From NCBI GenBank assembly GCA_964236105.1, contig CAXSBC010000003.1:310001-374000 (forward strand): DNA of 64,000 bases, given 5' to 3'. Each line of letters begins with the position of its first letter. Positions within the stretch are counted from its first letter, which is position 1. The notes beneath the pieces are model-generated. The model did no database searches, was not told the DNA's origin, and saw only the letters and a list, made by a program, of their open reading frames with translations. This DNA is from Lichenicola sp964236105. Its GTDB lineage: Bacteria > Pseudomonadota > Alphaproteobacteria > Acetobacterales > Acetobacteraceae. The position numbers were made by a program, and so were the translations under genes. Below are positions 26,771 through 41,118 of this stretch, piece by piece.

Positions 26771-29611
26771 CTAGCCGAAGGCACCGACATCGTGCATCAC
26801 CGCGATGCTGATCTCGCGCACCAGCTCGAACAGGCGGCGCATTGGCTGGAAGATCTCCGCATCCTCGCGCGTGTAGGCGTTGGCCGAGCGCGGTCCGCTC
26901 GGCTCGCGGAAATCGAGCAGCACCGACTGGTCGGCCGCCTGCGGGAAGATCTCGGCCAGCTCCTTCAGCACGTTCGGGATCTCGAGCCGCAGCACCTGGT
27001 CGTCGAGCGCCTCGCGGGTGAAGCCGTGCCGGGGCGAGAAGTACGGGATGCGCGTCGAGAGCAGCCAGATCCGCTCGATCAGCGTCAGCCGGATCGCGTG
27101 CAGCAGCACCTCCGGCAGCGCCATGCGCGGCGCTTCCGGCCAGGCCGCGCGCAGCGCCAGATGGTCGGCCTGGATGCGTCGGAACATCGACTGCGTGACC
27201 GCCCATAGATCGAGCCGCTCCAGCCCTGCCGACAGCGTCACCAGCGCGTTGCGGCGGCTGGGATCGTGCTCGTGCGCGGCGCGGTCGAGCCAGACGCCCG
27301 GATCGAGCGTCAGCACGATGGCGCGCAGCACGTCGCGGTCGGAATGCGCCAGCGCGTGCGAGGCGAAGTCGAGCGCCCGGCGGAAGCGCGGGCTCTTCAG
27401 CAGGAACTCCTCGAAGGTCTCCGGATGGCGGGCGGCGGCGAGACCCAGCCCCTGCAGCGTGTTCGCGCACCAGCCGAGCTGCTGCAGGATCGCGTTGTTG
27501 GGGATCGCCCGCAGCTCGCGCGGATGGCGGATGCGGGCCGGGCTGCCGACGGAGTCCGTCTGCCGCGCCGCCGGACGCGAGCCCGTGCGGTCGATCAGCG
27601 CCGGTCCGAACGCGCCGAGCAGCCCGGCATAGCCCGGATCCTCGACCAGCTCGGTCATGCCGAGCCCGATCGTGGAGAAGAAGTCGGCCGAGAAGTCGGC
27701 ATCGTCGTAGATCGGGTCGCGCTCGGCCTTCACCACCGCGAAGGCGTGCTCGGCGATGGTGCCGATCACCGCGTCGGCCAGGACCTGCGTGCCGAACAGC
27801 ACGTAGCCGTCGCCGCCCTGGAAGGCTGCCTCCTCGCGGTAGGCGATGCCCGCGTTCTGGAACGCCAGGCGGGACTGCGGCGGCGACAGGTAGTCGAGCC
27901 GGTCGGCGAGCGCGAACGGATGCGCGCCGCGGCCGATGCTCTCGCCGTGGGTGTCGAACAGGATCACCTCGACATCGGTCAGGCCGCGCTTTTGCAGCAG
28001 ATCGGCGATCTTCAGCCGCAGCCGCTCGATCAGGTAGGTGGCCGCGAGCTGGCCGACATAGCGGCCGGAATCGGAGTAGCCGAACTGCAGCGACAGCTTG
28101 CCGGTACGGCGCAGGTAGTCGCGGTAGTGCCGCGAATGCAGCGCCTCCTCGACGATGCGCGAGCCCTGCATCAGCGCGTCCTGCGTCTCGAACAGCGGCG
28201 AGATCTCGATCTGCTCCTCGATGCCGAACAGCCGCGCCAGCCACAGCGCCACCAGCAGCGTGTAGCCGCTCTCGGTCTCGGCGATCAGGAAGCGGACCGG
28301 GCTGGCGCCGTCGATGTGCTTGACGATCTGGGCGACCGTCATCATCAGCCGCGCCGCCGAGGCCTGCTCGAACAGCAGGGCGCCGAAATCGACCGGCACC
28401 GGCTTCACGTCGGCCAGCACGTCGTTGATCTGGGCCAGCAGCGCGCGCCGCTGCGCCGGGTTCTCCGGGCTGTCCTCGATGCCGAGCCGCTGGCGGGCGA
28501 CGTTGTGGATCTGGGTGGCGTTGAGCCGGACATGGGTATGGGCCGCACCCATGCCGTGCGACACGAAGCCGGCGCGCGCCACCGCCAGCGGCAGCCGGTC
28601 GGCCTCGTCGGCCGCCTCCATGGCCGCGATGAACAGCGCGTCGAGCGCCGAGGGGGTCAGGATGGCCTCGTCGCGCCGGTCGATCAGCGCGCGCGAGAAG
28701 CCCGCCACCTGCTCGGGATCCGCGCGCCCGGGTGCTGCCTGGATCTGCGCCGACACCGCCGCCAGCGCCGCCTCGACACGACCGGCCAGCGCCGAGGGCG
28801 GCGCGGACAGTGCGGCGAGCTGGCCATGCAGCCGCTCGAGCTGCAGCTGCTTCATTCTGAGCCGCAGCCTGAGCGTGTCCCACCAGCCGATGTCGGTGCG
28901 GCCGTCGGTGTCGTAGCCGACCCAGCTGGTCAGGATCAGCGGGCGCGGCGTCAGGCTGCTCCAGGCCTGCGGCCAGTAGCCGGCCGCCTCCTCCAGCAGC
29001 GCCTGGTTCAGCTTGTCGATGGCGTTGCGGCCGCGCAGGATCGCCTCGACGGCGAGCTCGAACTCGTCGACCAGCGTCGGCGCCGCGGGCCGCTGCGAGG
29101 CGAGGTCGGGCAGCGTGCGGGTGCCGCTCGCCGTGGCCGCCAGCGCCGCATAGACCGGAGTCGCCAGGGCGAAGGTCGGGTGGGCGGTGAACACCGCGGC
29201 GAAGCGGGTGCGATGGATCGCGGCACGGAACTGTGCCAGCGGGATCGGGCTGTCGTCCGGGTCCGGCCGGATCAGCCGGGCCGCGATGCGGCGCAGCCTG
29301 GTATCGGTCGTCACAGGCCCGCTGGGTCCGCCGCCGAGCCCGACATAGCGGGCGAGCCGGGCGGCGCGCGTCTCGAAGGCGTCGTCGCGCAGGCGGCAGA
29401 CCAGGCCGTTGATGTCCTCGATGCTCAGGCTGCCCTCGTCCAGCCGTCGCGACAGCTGCAGCGCGATCGCCCGCACCGGGTTGCCGAACGGGTCCTCCTC
29501 CTGGCGCTCGACCAGCTGCGCTGCCAGCAGCACCAGCTGGTCCAGACGCGGATCGGTCGGATGGCCCGGATCGCTCGCGAGGTCGGCGGGAGCCGGATGC
29601 TGCTCGTCCAT
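26771..29611 (-). CDS. divergent phosphoenolpyruvate carboxylase homologue
   Basis: 946 residues, similar in length and overall pattern to Ppc. Conserved parts are TAHPT (142-146, His144, equivalent to E. coli His138), GYSDS (511-515) and a HG...GRG block at 555-562. Several canonical catalytic residues are altered: the GYSDSxKD lysine is Arg517, the FHGRGGxxGRGG loop is shortened to THGESIGRGAHP so that the first Arg (E. coli Arg581) is lost, and the C-terminus ends HDVGAFG rather than the invariant QNTG. Ppc carboxylates PEP to oxaloacetate; whether this protein does so is doubtful. It starts at the ATG at 29611 and is divergent from the DUF445 gene. It is the first of three same-strand genes. 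Confidence 0.82.
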   Translation of the reverse strand: MDEQHPAPADLASDPGHPTDPRLDQLVLLAAQLVERQEEDPFGNPVRAIALQLSRRLDEGSLSIEDINGLVCRLRDDAFETRAARLARYVGLGGGPSGPVTTDTRLRRIAARLIRPDPDDSPIPLAQFRAAIHRTRFAAVFTAHPTFALATPVYAALAATASGTRTLPDLASQRPAAPTLVDEFELAVEAILRGRNAIDKLNQALLEEAAGYWPQAWSSLTPRPLILTSWVGYDTDGRTDIGWWDTLRLRLRMKQLQLERLHGQLAALSAPPSALAGRVEAALAAVSAQIQAAPGRADPEQVAGFSRALIDRRDEAILTPSALDALFIAAMEAADEADRLPLAVARAGFVSHGMGAAHTHVRLNATQIHNVARQRLGIEDSPENPAQRRALLAQINDVLADVKPVPVDFGALLFEQASAARLMMTVAQIVKHIDGASPVRFLIAETESGYTLLVALWLARLFGIEEQIEISPLFETQDALMQGSRIVEEALHSRHYRDYLRRTGKLSLQFGYSDSGRYVGQLAATYLIERLRLKIADLLQKRGLTDVEVILFDTHGESIGRGAHPFALADRLDYLSPPQSRLAFQNAGIAYREEAAFQGGDGYVLFGTQVLADAVIGTIAEHAFAVVKAERDPIYDDADFSADFFSTIGLGMTELVEDPGYAGLLGAFGPALIDRTGSRPAARQTDSVGSPARIRHPRELRAIPNNAILQQLGWCANTLQGLGLAAARHPETFEEFLLKSPRFRRALDFASHALAHSDRDVLRAIVLTLDPGVWLDRAAHEHDPSRRNALVTLSAGLERLDLWAVTQSMFRRIQADHLALRAAWPEAPRMALPEVLLHAIRLTLIERIWLLSTRIPYFSPRHGFTREALDDQVLRLEIPNVLKELAEIFPQAADQSVLLDFREPSGPRSANAYTREDAEIFQPMRRLFELVREISIAVMHDVGAFG

Positions 29612-29825
29612 GATGCGTGTCGCGCTCCGCGCGTGGCGTTGCCGGGGTGGGGGCTGGGTGCGTTGCAGGCGGCGCCGACGCCGCATGCGGACGGGCGGCA
29701 TGGGCGGATGCTGCCACGGTCACCGTTCCATGTCTGACACGCCGCCGCAATATGGCGGCCTCGCGCCGGCCGGGCGGGGATCGCCGTCGGTTGGGCAAAC
29801 GCCCGGCTTGATGCTATCGGGGCGC

Positions 29826-31124
29826 ATGATCGTCACCCCGGACGCGGCTCCGGAAGCCGTCCTCGATGCAGATGCGGCGGCCCGGACGGCGCTCGACCGC
29901 CAGAAGCGCCGCGCCACCATCCTGCTGGCCGGCATGGGCGGGCTGACCCTGGTCGGATACGCGCTGGGGCAGGGCGTCTGGGCCGGCCTGCTGCAGTCGA
30001 GCGCCAAGGCCGGGCTGATCGGCGGCATCGCCGACTGGTTCGCGGTGACCGCGCTGTTCCGCCATCCGCTCGGCCTGCCGATCCCGCATACCGCGATCCT
30101 GCCGGCGCAGAAGGACCGGCTCGGCCGGGCGCTGGGCAGCTTCGTCGCCACCCATGTCTTCACCGAGGCCGACATCGAGCGCGCACTCGGTCGTCTCGAT
30201 GTCGCGGCCCTGCTGCGCGACGTGCTGACCGACGCGCGCGTCGCCGGCATGATCTCCACCGGCGCCGTGCGCATGATCCCGCACCTGCTCGACGGGCTGG
30301 AGGCGGGGCGGGCCCAGGAGATGCTGGTCCGGCTGGTGCCGCGCGTGATGAGCAACGGGCAGCTGGCGCCTGTGGTGGCGCGCGCGCTGCGGGCGCTGGT
30401 CGACGGCGACCGGCATCAGGAGGTGCTGTCCTTCCTGCTCGACCAGATCAAGCTGCTGCTGAGGAGCCGCGAGGCGCACCTGCACCAGCTGATCGAGGAG
30501 CGGGTGCGCGAGCAGGGCGGTCGGCTGGTCGGCTGGGCGATCGGCGGGTCGGTGGCGACGCGCGTGCTGAGCGCCATCAACACCGAGCTCGATCGCACCG
30601 ATTCGCGGGAATCTGACCTGCGCGAGGCCGTCACCGCCTGGATCCGGCACGAGATCGACCTGATCGAGACCGACCCCGAGCGCGGGCGCGACCTTGGCGA
30701 CACGCTCCGCGGCCTGTTCACCCACGACAGCCTGAAGCTGTGGGCGGCCGACGTGTGGATGCGCGCGCGCGGCGCCATCGATGCCGATCTCGGGCGCGAG
30801 GATGGCTGGATGCGGCGCCTGCTGGCCGACGCGCTGGCGCGTGCGGCGCAGACGCTGGACACCGACCCGACGGTGCGCGCGGGGATCGACCGGGCGGCGG
30901 CCGGCCTGGTGCGTCAGGCGCTGCCTGGCCTGCGTCAGCACCTGTCGGGATTCATCGCCCAGGTGGTCGCCGGCTGGGACACCCAGCGCCTCGTCGACAA
31001 GGTCGAGCTGCGGGTCGGCCGGGATCTGCAGTTCGTGCGCATCAACGGCACGCTGGTCGGCTTCCTGATCGGCGGCGTGCTGTATCTGGGCTTGCGCGCG
31101 TTGTTCGGCGCCCAGGCGGGATAA
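29826..31124 (+). CDS. DUF445 family membrane protein
   Basis: 432 residues. DUF445 signatures are AKAGLIGGIADWFAVTALFRHPLGLPIPHTAILPAQK near the N-terminus (residues about 65-100), long amphipathic helical repeats in the middle, and a C-terminal membrane helix FVRINGTLVGFLIGGVLYLGL. A first hydrophobic helix is at 30-60. The function of the family is unknown; it is an inner-membrane protein, probably anchored at both ends with a large internal soluble part. The ATG at 29826 is chosen; another at 29811 adds five residues. It precedes the suf regulator by 135 bases. Confidence 0.85.
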   Translation: MIVTPDAAPEAVLDADAAARTALDRQKRRATILLAGMGGLTLVGYALGQGVWAGLLQSSAKAGLIGGIADWFAVTALFRHPLGLPIPHTAILPAQKDRLGRALGSFVATHVFTEADIERALGRLDVAALLRDVLTDARVAGMISTGAVRMIPHLLDGLEAGRAQEMLVRLVPRVMSNGQLAPVVARALRALVDGDRHQEVLSFLLDQIKLLLRSREAHLHQLIEERVREQGGRLVGWAIGGSVATRVLSAINTELDRTDSRESDLREAVTAWIRHEIDLIETDPERGRDLGDTLRGLFTHDSLKLWAADVWMRARGAIDADLGREDGWMRRLLADALARAAQTLDTDPTVRAGIDRAAAGLVRQALPGLRQHLSGFIAQVVAGWDTQRLVDKVELRVGRDLQFVRINGTLVGFLIGGVLYLGLRALFGAQAG

Positions 31125-31259
31125 GCTCGCCGGTCCGGCCAACTGCTTGAAAACCTGCAAAACCGACGGCCACGTCCTTGACTGGAGGAGGCTCAGGGCT
31201 CATCTGCCGGATACAGGACCGCTGGGGTCCTGGATACCTTCAACCTGCCCCGAGAAGTC

Positions 31260-31736
31260 ATGCTCAGGCTGTCCAAGCTGACGGATTATGCGGTCGTGGT
31301 GCTGGTGAGCCTGTCGCATCACCAGGACGTCACGACCTCGCCGACGCTGGCCCTGGCGACCGGGGTGCCGGAGCCGACGGTCGCCAAGGTGCTGAAGGCG
31401 CTGTGCGGGGCCGGTCTGGTGGCGTCGCAGCGTGGGGCCCGGGGCGGCTACCGCCTGGCGCGGCCGCTGACGGCGATCCCGATCGCCTCGGTGATCACCG
31501 CGATCGACGGGCCGATCTCGCTGACCGCCTGCGTCGCCGGCGCCGTCGGCGGCTGCGAGACGCACGGAACCTGTCCGGTGCGCGGCCGGTGGGACGCGGT
31601 GAACGATGCGATCCGGGATGCCCTGACCGGCATCACCCTGGACCGGATGGATATCGGGCGCTGCGGCACCCGGATGTCCGAGAAACGAGACCAACCGGGC
31701 GAGATGCCTGTTTCTGCTGTTTTTGCTGCCGAGTGA
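31260..31736 (+). CDS. Rrf2-family Fe-S cluster regulator of the suf operon
   Basis: 158 residues. The N-terminal winged helix (MLRLSKLTDYAVVVLVSLS; recognition region GVPEPTVAKVLKAL; wing RGARGGYRLAR) is typical of IscR/SufR-like Rrf2 regulators. Three cysteines, Cys91, Cys99 and Cys105, can hold a cluster, with spacing C-x7-C-x5-C instead of the C-x5-C-x5-C of IscR. It probably senses Fe-S status and represses the suf genes that follow; its stop is seven bases before sufB. The ATG at 31260 fits the conserved N-terminus. The upstream gap 31125-31259 has TTGACT around 31177 but no clear -10. Confidence 0.9.
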   Translation: MLRLSKLTDYAVVVLVSLSHHQDVTTSPTLALATGVPEPTVAKVLKALCGAGLVASQRGARGGYRLARPLTAIPIASVITAIDGPISLTACVAGAVGGCETHGTCPVRGRWDAVNDAIRDALTGITLDRMDIGRCGTRMSEKRDQPGEMPVSAVFAAE

Positions 31737-31743
31737 GGGCGCC

Positions 31744-33233
<1,490 letters not shown>

Positions 33234-33237
<4 letters not shown>

Positions 33238-34004
33238 GCGTCTTCCTCAAGATCGAGGGGCTGTGCGCATCGATCGACGATGCCGGGACGCCGAAGCCGA
33301 TCCTGCAGGGGCTCGATCTCGAGATCCCGGCGGGCGAGGTGCATGCGATCATGGGCCCGAACGGCTCGGGCAAGTCGACGCTGTCCTACGTCCTGGCCGG
33401 ACGCGAGGAGTATGCGGTCACCGGCGGGTCGGTGCTGTTCAAGGATCAGGACCTGCTGGCGATGGAGCCCGACCATCGCGCGGCGGCCGGGGTGTTCCTG
33501 GCCTTCCAGGCGCCGGTCGAGCTGCCGGGCGTCAACAACGCGAACTTCCTGCGCACCGCGGTGAACGCGGTGCGTCGCGCTCGCGGCGAGCCCGAGCTCG
33601 ATGCGGTGCAGTTCCTCAAGGCGGCGCGCGCGCAGGCCAAGGCGCTGTCGATGCCGGAAGACCTGCTCAAGCGCAACGTCAATGTCGGCTTCTCCGGCGG
33701 CGAGAAGAAGCGCAACGAGGTGCTGCAGATGGCGATGCTGGCGCCCTCCTTCGCGATCCTCGACGAGACCGACAGCGGCCTCGATATCGATGCGCTCCGC
33801 ATCGTCGCCGAGGGCGTCAAGGCGCTCCGCTCGCCCGCCTTCTCGGCGCTGGTCATCACCCATCATCAGCGGCTGCTGGACTACCTGGTGCCGGACCGGG
33901 TGCATGTGATGGCGCGCGGCCGCATCCTGCGCAGCGGCGGGCCGGAACTCGCGCACCAGCTGGAGGCGCAGGGCTATGCCGGCTTCCTCGCGGAGGCGGC
34001 GTGA
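33234..34004 (+). CDS. sufC: SufC, ATPase of the SufBC2D scaffold
   Basis: 256 residues, an ABC-type ATPase without membrane domain. Walker A is GPNGSGKST (41-49), the signature FSGGEKKRNE and Walker B AILDETDSGLDID, followed by the H-loop THHQRLL. SufC drives conformational change in SufB-SufD during cluster assembly. The start ATG at 33234 overlaps the sufB stop, and the stop overlaps the sufD GTG start by four bases. Confidence 0.97.
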
Positions 34005-35289
34005 ACGTCATCCTCGCGGCGCCGCGCACCGATCATCCGGTGAATGCGGACGGCTTCCTGCAGCAGTACCAGACCGTCCGCGAGCATCTTGCCGGCGACG
34101 TCGCCGCACGCGATCTGGCGGCGGCCTGGCTGCAGCGGCACGGGCTGCCGCGTCGCACGGCAGAGGCCTGGAAGTATACCGACCTGCGCCGCCTGTGGGA
34201 GACGCGCTTCGAGACGATGCCGGCCGACGCGGCACGGGCGTCCGCGACCCTGGACGCGGTGCTGGCCGATGCCGGCCTGGACACGGCCGACGGCGCGACG
34301 CTGCCGCGGCTGGTGTTCGTCAACGGCCGGCTGTCCGATGCCCTGACCCGGCTGCCGCAGGGCCTCGCCTGCACGGCGTTCGAGGGCATGTCCGCGGCCG
34401 AGCCGATCCGGCATCCGATGATCGCGCTGAACACCATGCTGGCCCATGGCGGCATCTCGTTGCGCGTCCCCGCAGGCGTCGACGCCGGACGGCTGCTGCT
34501 GGTGACGCTCGGGATCGGCGACGCGGCGGCAGCGCACCTGAGGCACCGGTTCGTGCTGGAGGATGGCGCGTCGCTGTCGCTGCTGGAGATCGCGGCGGGC
34601 GAGGGCGGCTACCTGAACGACAGCATGGCCGAGTTCGAGGTCGGCATGGGCGCGCATGCGCGTCATGTCCGGCTGCAGCGGGAGGCCGCCGGCGCGCTGT
34701 CCTTCTCGACCGTGCGCGCGCTCGTGGCCGAGCGCGGCGCCTATGACGGCTTCAACCTGGCGCTCGGCGCCGGGCTCGCGCGTCACGAGGTGCATGCGAC
34801 GCTGGCCGGACCGCATGGCGCCGTGCACGTGAACGGCGCGCAGCTGCTGGCCGACAGCCAGGTCGCCGACCTGACCAGCGTGATCGCGCATGACGCGCCG
34901 AACTGCATTTCCCGCCAGACGGTCAAGAACGTGCTGACGGCGCGGTCGCGCGGCGTGTTCCAGGGCAAGATCATCGTCGCCCGCCCCGCGCAGAAGACCG
35001 ACGGCTACCAGATGAACCAAGCGCTGCTGCTGTCGGCCGAGGCCGAGATCGACTGCAAGCCCGAGCTCGAGATCTATGCCGACGACGTGAAATGCAGCCA
35101 CGGCGCGACCGCCGGCGCGCTGGACGAGGAACAGATGTTCTACATGCGCAGCCGCGGGATCCCGGCCGTCGAGGCGCGCGCGATCCTGGTGCGCGCCTTC
35201 CTCGACGACGCGCTGGGCCTCGTCGAGGACGAGCTCGCCCGGTCGATGCTCGACCGGGCGGTGGCGAACTGGTGGATCGGACAGGCGAC

Positions 35290-35293
<4 letters not shown>
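34001..35293 (+). CDS. sufD: SufD, Fe-S cluster assembly protein
   Basis: 430 residues. It has the SufD pattern TAEAWKYTDLRRLW near residue 50, a beta-helix core, and a C-terminal YADDVKCSHGATAGALDEEQMFYMRSRGIP typical of the SufB/SufD superfamily. It pairs with SufB and SufC. The start is a GTG at 34001 with GGAGG five to nine bases upstream (33992-33996); the stop overlaps the sufS ATG by four bases (ATGA), so expression is linked along the operon. Confidence 0.95.
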
Positions 35294-36541
<1,248 letters not shown>

Positions 36542-36549
<8 letters not shown>

Positions 36550-36994
36550 CGCCGCGGAGTCGCTGTATCGCGAGCTGGTGGTCGAGCGCGCGCGCCGGCC
36601 GCTGCATGCGGGCGATATCGACCCGGCAGACGGCGCCGCCGACGGCACCAATCCGCTCTGCGGCGACAAGGTGCATGTCACGCTGCGCCTCGGGGCCGGC
36701 CAGCAGGCGGCCGAGGTGCGGCATCGCACCCGGGGCTGCGCGATCTGCGCCGCGTCGGCCGACCTGATGGCCGAGAGCGTGCAGGGCCGCACGGCCGACG
36801 AGGCGGAGGCGCTGCTGGGGCAGTTCGACCGGCTGCTGCAGCACGGGCAGCCGGCGCTCGATCCGGCAACGCAGGATCAGCTCGGCGTGCTGCTCGCGTT
36901 TGCCGACCTGCACGATTACAAATCCCGCAGGAAATGCGCGACCCTGCCGTGGTCGGCACTTCTGGCCGCGTTCAAGTCAGGCGAGGAACGGTGA
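36542..36994 (+). CDS. sufU: SufU, zinc-dependent sulfur transfer protein (NifU/IscU-like)
   Basis: 150 residues. Metal and sulfur ligands sit at Cys40 (NPLCGD), Cys66 and Cys69 (GCAICAAS) and Cys132 (RRKCATLPW); the GD after Cys40 and the 18-25-residue insertion before Cys66 are typical of SufU rather than IscU. SufU takes the persulfide from SufS. The best start is the TTG at 36542 inside the last codons of sufS (eight-base overlap), since no ATG exists before Cys40; a GTG around 36578 would remove the first helix. No SufE gene is seen in this cluster. Confidence 0.9.
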
Positions 36995-37434
36995 TGGACG
37001 CAATGCTCGATGGGACGGATCCGGCGCCGGCGCGCCGCCTGCCCAACTTCGCCGTGCCGGCCTCCGCGGACGAGGCCGGCGGCGGGTCCTCCGGCGTGTC
37101 CGCCTGGACGCCGGATGGCGAGGTGCTGGCGCCGGTCGGCGAGGAGGACGTGATCAGCGCGATCGCGTCGGTGTATGATCCCGAGATCCCGGTCAACATC
37201 TACGAGCTCGGCCTGATCTATGCGATCGACCTGCACGAGGATGGCCGCGTCAAGGTCGAGATGACCCTGACCGCGCCCGGCTGTCCGAGCGCGCAGGAGC
37301 TGCCGGTGCAGGTTCGCGACGCGATCCTGCTGGTGCCCGGCGTGACCGCCTGCGACGTCGACACGGTCTGGGATCCGCCATGGGATGCCAGCCGGATGAG
37401 CGAAGACGCCCGCCTGTCCCTGAACATGTTCTGA
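36994..37434 (+). CDS. sufT: SufT-like Fe-S maturation protein (DUF59/MIP18)
   Basis: 146 residues with a variable N-terminal 50 residues, then the DUF59 domain: VISAIASVYDPEIPVNIYELGLIYAI, DGRVKVEMTLTAPGCPSAQELP with a conserved Cys, and VWDPPWDASRMSEDAR. The family helps deliver clusters to target proteins. The ATG at 36994 overlaps the last base of the sufU stop. A 26-base gap separates it from the A-type carrier gene. Confidence 0.92.
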   Translation: MDAMLDGTDPAPARRLPNFAVPASADEAGGGSSGVSAWTPDGEVLAPVGEEDVISAIASVYDPEIPVNIYELGLIYAIDLHEDGRVKVEMTLTAPGCPSAQELPVQVRDAILLVPGVTACDVDTVWDPPWDASRMSEDARLSLNMF

Positions 37435-37460
37435 GCCCGACCGGGCCTGGGAGGACACCG

Positions 37461-37847
37461 ATGACCACCACCGAGACCACCGGACCGGACGTCAGGGCAG
37501 GCTCCGCGCGACGGGCGCTGCCGCCGCTGCTGTCCTTGTCCGAGCGCGCCGCCGACCGGCTGCGGGTGCTCTATGCCACCGGCCATGTCGGGCAGCTGCT
37601 GCGCGTCAGCGTCGGCACCAAGGGCTGCTCGGGCATGTCCTACGACATGAACTGGGTCGCGGCCGCCGGTCCGAACGACGAGACCGTGATCGATCGCGGG
37701 CAGACGGTGCTGATCGACCGCAAGGCGTCGCTGTTCCTGATCGGCACGACGATGGACTACGAGGTCAAGGAGCTGTCGGCCGGCTTCGTGTTCGTCAACC
37801 CGAACGAGAAGGGCCGCTGCGGCTGCGGCGAGAGCTTCCACGTCTGA
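37461..37847 (+). CDS. sufA: A-type Fe-S carrier (IscA/SufA/ErpA-like)
   Basis: 128 residues. The three conserved cysteines are Cys56 (KGCSGMSY) and Cys120 and Cys122 (RCGCGESF). The fold is LSERAADRLRVL...LRVSVGTKGCSG...DYEVKEL. It carries assembled clusters to apo-proteins. GAGG lies upstream of the ATG at 37461. It is the last gene of the suf operon and converges with the RNA methyltransferase gene, nine bases away; the stop region contains the near-palindrome TGACGGCATGCGTCA. SufA and ErpA cannot be separated from sequence alone. Confidence 0.88.
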   Translation: MTTTETTGPDVRAGSARRALPPLLSLSERAADRLRVLYATGHVGQLLRVSVGTKGCSGMSYDMNWVAAAGPNDETVIDRGQTVLIDRKASLFLIGTTMDYEVKELSAGFVFVNPNEKGRCGCGESFHV

Positions 37848-37856
37848 CGGCATGCG

Positions 37857-39200
37857 TCATCGCGGCGGCCGGGGCATCGGCCCGCGTCGCGTGACCGAGG
37901 GCCTGCCGAACAGGCAGACGCTCTCGGCCTGGGCCGACCACAGGAACTGGTCGATCACCGTGAGCCGCTCCAGCCGGTAGCCGGCGTCGGCCAGCAGGCG
38001 GCCATCCTGCGCCAGGGCGGCGGGATTGCAGCTCACATACAGGATGCGCGGCACCAGCGACGCGGCGATCTCGCGCATCTGCGCGCCGGCCCCCATGTGC
38101 GGCGGATCGAGGATGATGGCGGCGGCCCCCGCCATCTCGCCCGCCATGACCGGCTGCCGGTTCAGGTCGCGATGCCCGACCTCGATGCGTCGGCCCACGG
38201 CGGCCGAGCGCAGGCAGGCGACCGCGACGGCATGGCCCTCATAGGCGGAGACGCGCAGACGCTCCGACACCGGGAAGCTGATGGTGCCGCAGCCGGCATA
38301 GAGCTCGACGACCCGCGCGCTGCGCGCCGGCCGGTCCGGCAGCCCGGCCAGCACCGCCTCGACGATGGCTGCCTCGCCCTCCGGCGTCGGCTGCAGGAAG
38401 GCGCCTGGCGGCGGCGAGATCGTCGCCTCGCCCAGCCGGTGCGACACCGGCGCCAGGCCGCAGACGATCTCGGGCGGCGACCGGCCGCCTTCGAGCATCC
38501 ACGCGATCCGCGGGATGCCGGCCGCTGCGGCGAAGTCGGCCAGGATGGTGCGGTCGCGCGGCGCGAGCGGACCGTCGGTCGAGAGCAGGATGTCCGGTCC
38601 GCTGTCGAACAGGTTGACGTTCGCCGATCCAACCCGGCGCAGTGCCTGCAGCCGCGTCAGCACCGGCTGCAGCGCCCGGGTCAGCGCGAACAGGCTGGGA
38701 TGCAGGACATGGCACTCGCTGAGCGCGATCACCTGGTCGCTGCCGCGGACATGCAGGCCGATCGCAGCGCCGTCCGGACCCCGGCGCACCGCCAGATCCA
38801 TCCGGCGGCGCGTGCGGGGCGGGCTCTGCACGGCACGGCTTCCGCCCGGGATCTCGAACCCGGCGCCGCGCAGCGCCGCGGCGACGCGTGCCGTCTTCCA
38901 GTCCAGGGCCGCCGCCGGATCGAGATGCTGGGTGACGCAGCCGCCGCAGCGGCCGAACAGCGCGCAGGGCGGCGTGCGGCGATGCGCGCTCGGCTGCAGG
39001 ATGCGCTCGGCCGTCGCCCGGTTGCGGCCGATCGCGCGGGCCAGCACCGTCTCGCCCGCCAGCGCATACCGAACGTGCAGCGGGTCGCTGCGTCCGCGGG
39101 CGACGCCGTCGCCTTCGCTGCCCAGCGCGTCGATCCGGGCCTCGAACGCGACGTCCTGCGCCGCTGCGGCGCCGGTCGGCGGATCGGGGACCGGCGCCAA
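37857..39200 (-). CDS. class I SAM-dependent RNA m5U methyltransferase (RlmD/TrmA-like)
   Basis: 447 residues. An N-terminal TRAM-like segment (FEARIDALGSEGDGVARG) precedes an Fe-S cysteine cluster Cys79, Cys85, Cys88 (CALFGRCGGC) with a later Cys in SECHVLHP. The SAM motif is ELYAGCGTISFPV, then ILDPPHMGAG, and the catalytic Cys lies in YVSCNPAALA. The family makes 5-methyluridine in rRNA or tRNA. No ATG exists before the TRAM segment; the TTG at 39200, four bases after the helicase stop, is the best start, and translational coupling is likely. Which RNA it modifies is not known. Confidence 0.88.
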   Translation of the reverse strand: MAPVPDPPTGAAAAQDVAFEARIDALGSEGDGVARGRSDPLHVRYALAGETVLARAIGRNRATAERILQPSAHRRTPPCALFGRCGGCVTQHLDPAAALDWKTARVAAALRGAGFEIPGGSRAVQSPPRTRRRMDLAVRRGPDGAAIGLHVRGSDQVIALSECHVLHPSLFALTRALQPVLTRLQALRRVGSANVNLFDSGPDILLSTDGPLAPRDRTILADFAAAAGIPRIAWMLEGGRSPPEIVCGLAPVSHRLGEATISPPPGAFLQPTPEGEAAIVEAVLAGLPDRPARSARVVELYAGCGTISFPVSERLRVSAYEGHAVAVACLRSAAVGRRIEVGHRDLNRQPVMAGEMAGAAAIILDPPHMGAGAQMREIAASLVPRILYVSCNPAALAQDGRLLADAGYRLERLTVIDQFLWSAQAESVCLFGRPSVTRRGPMPRPPR

Positions 39201-39204
39201 GGCC

Positions 39205-41118
<1,914 letters not shown>

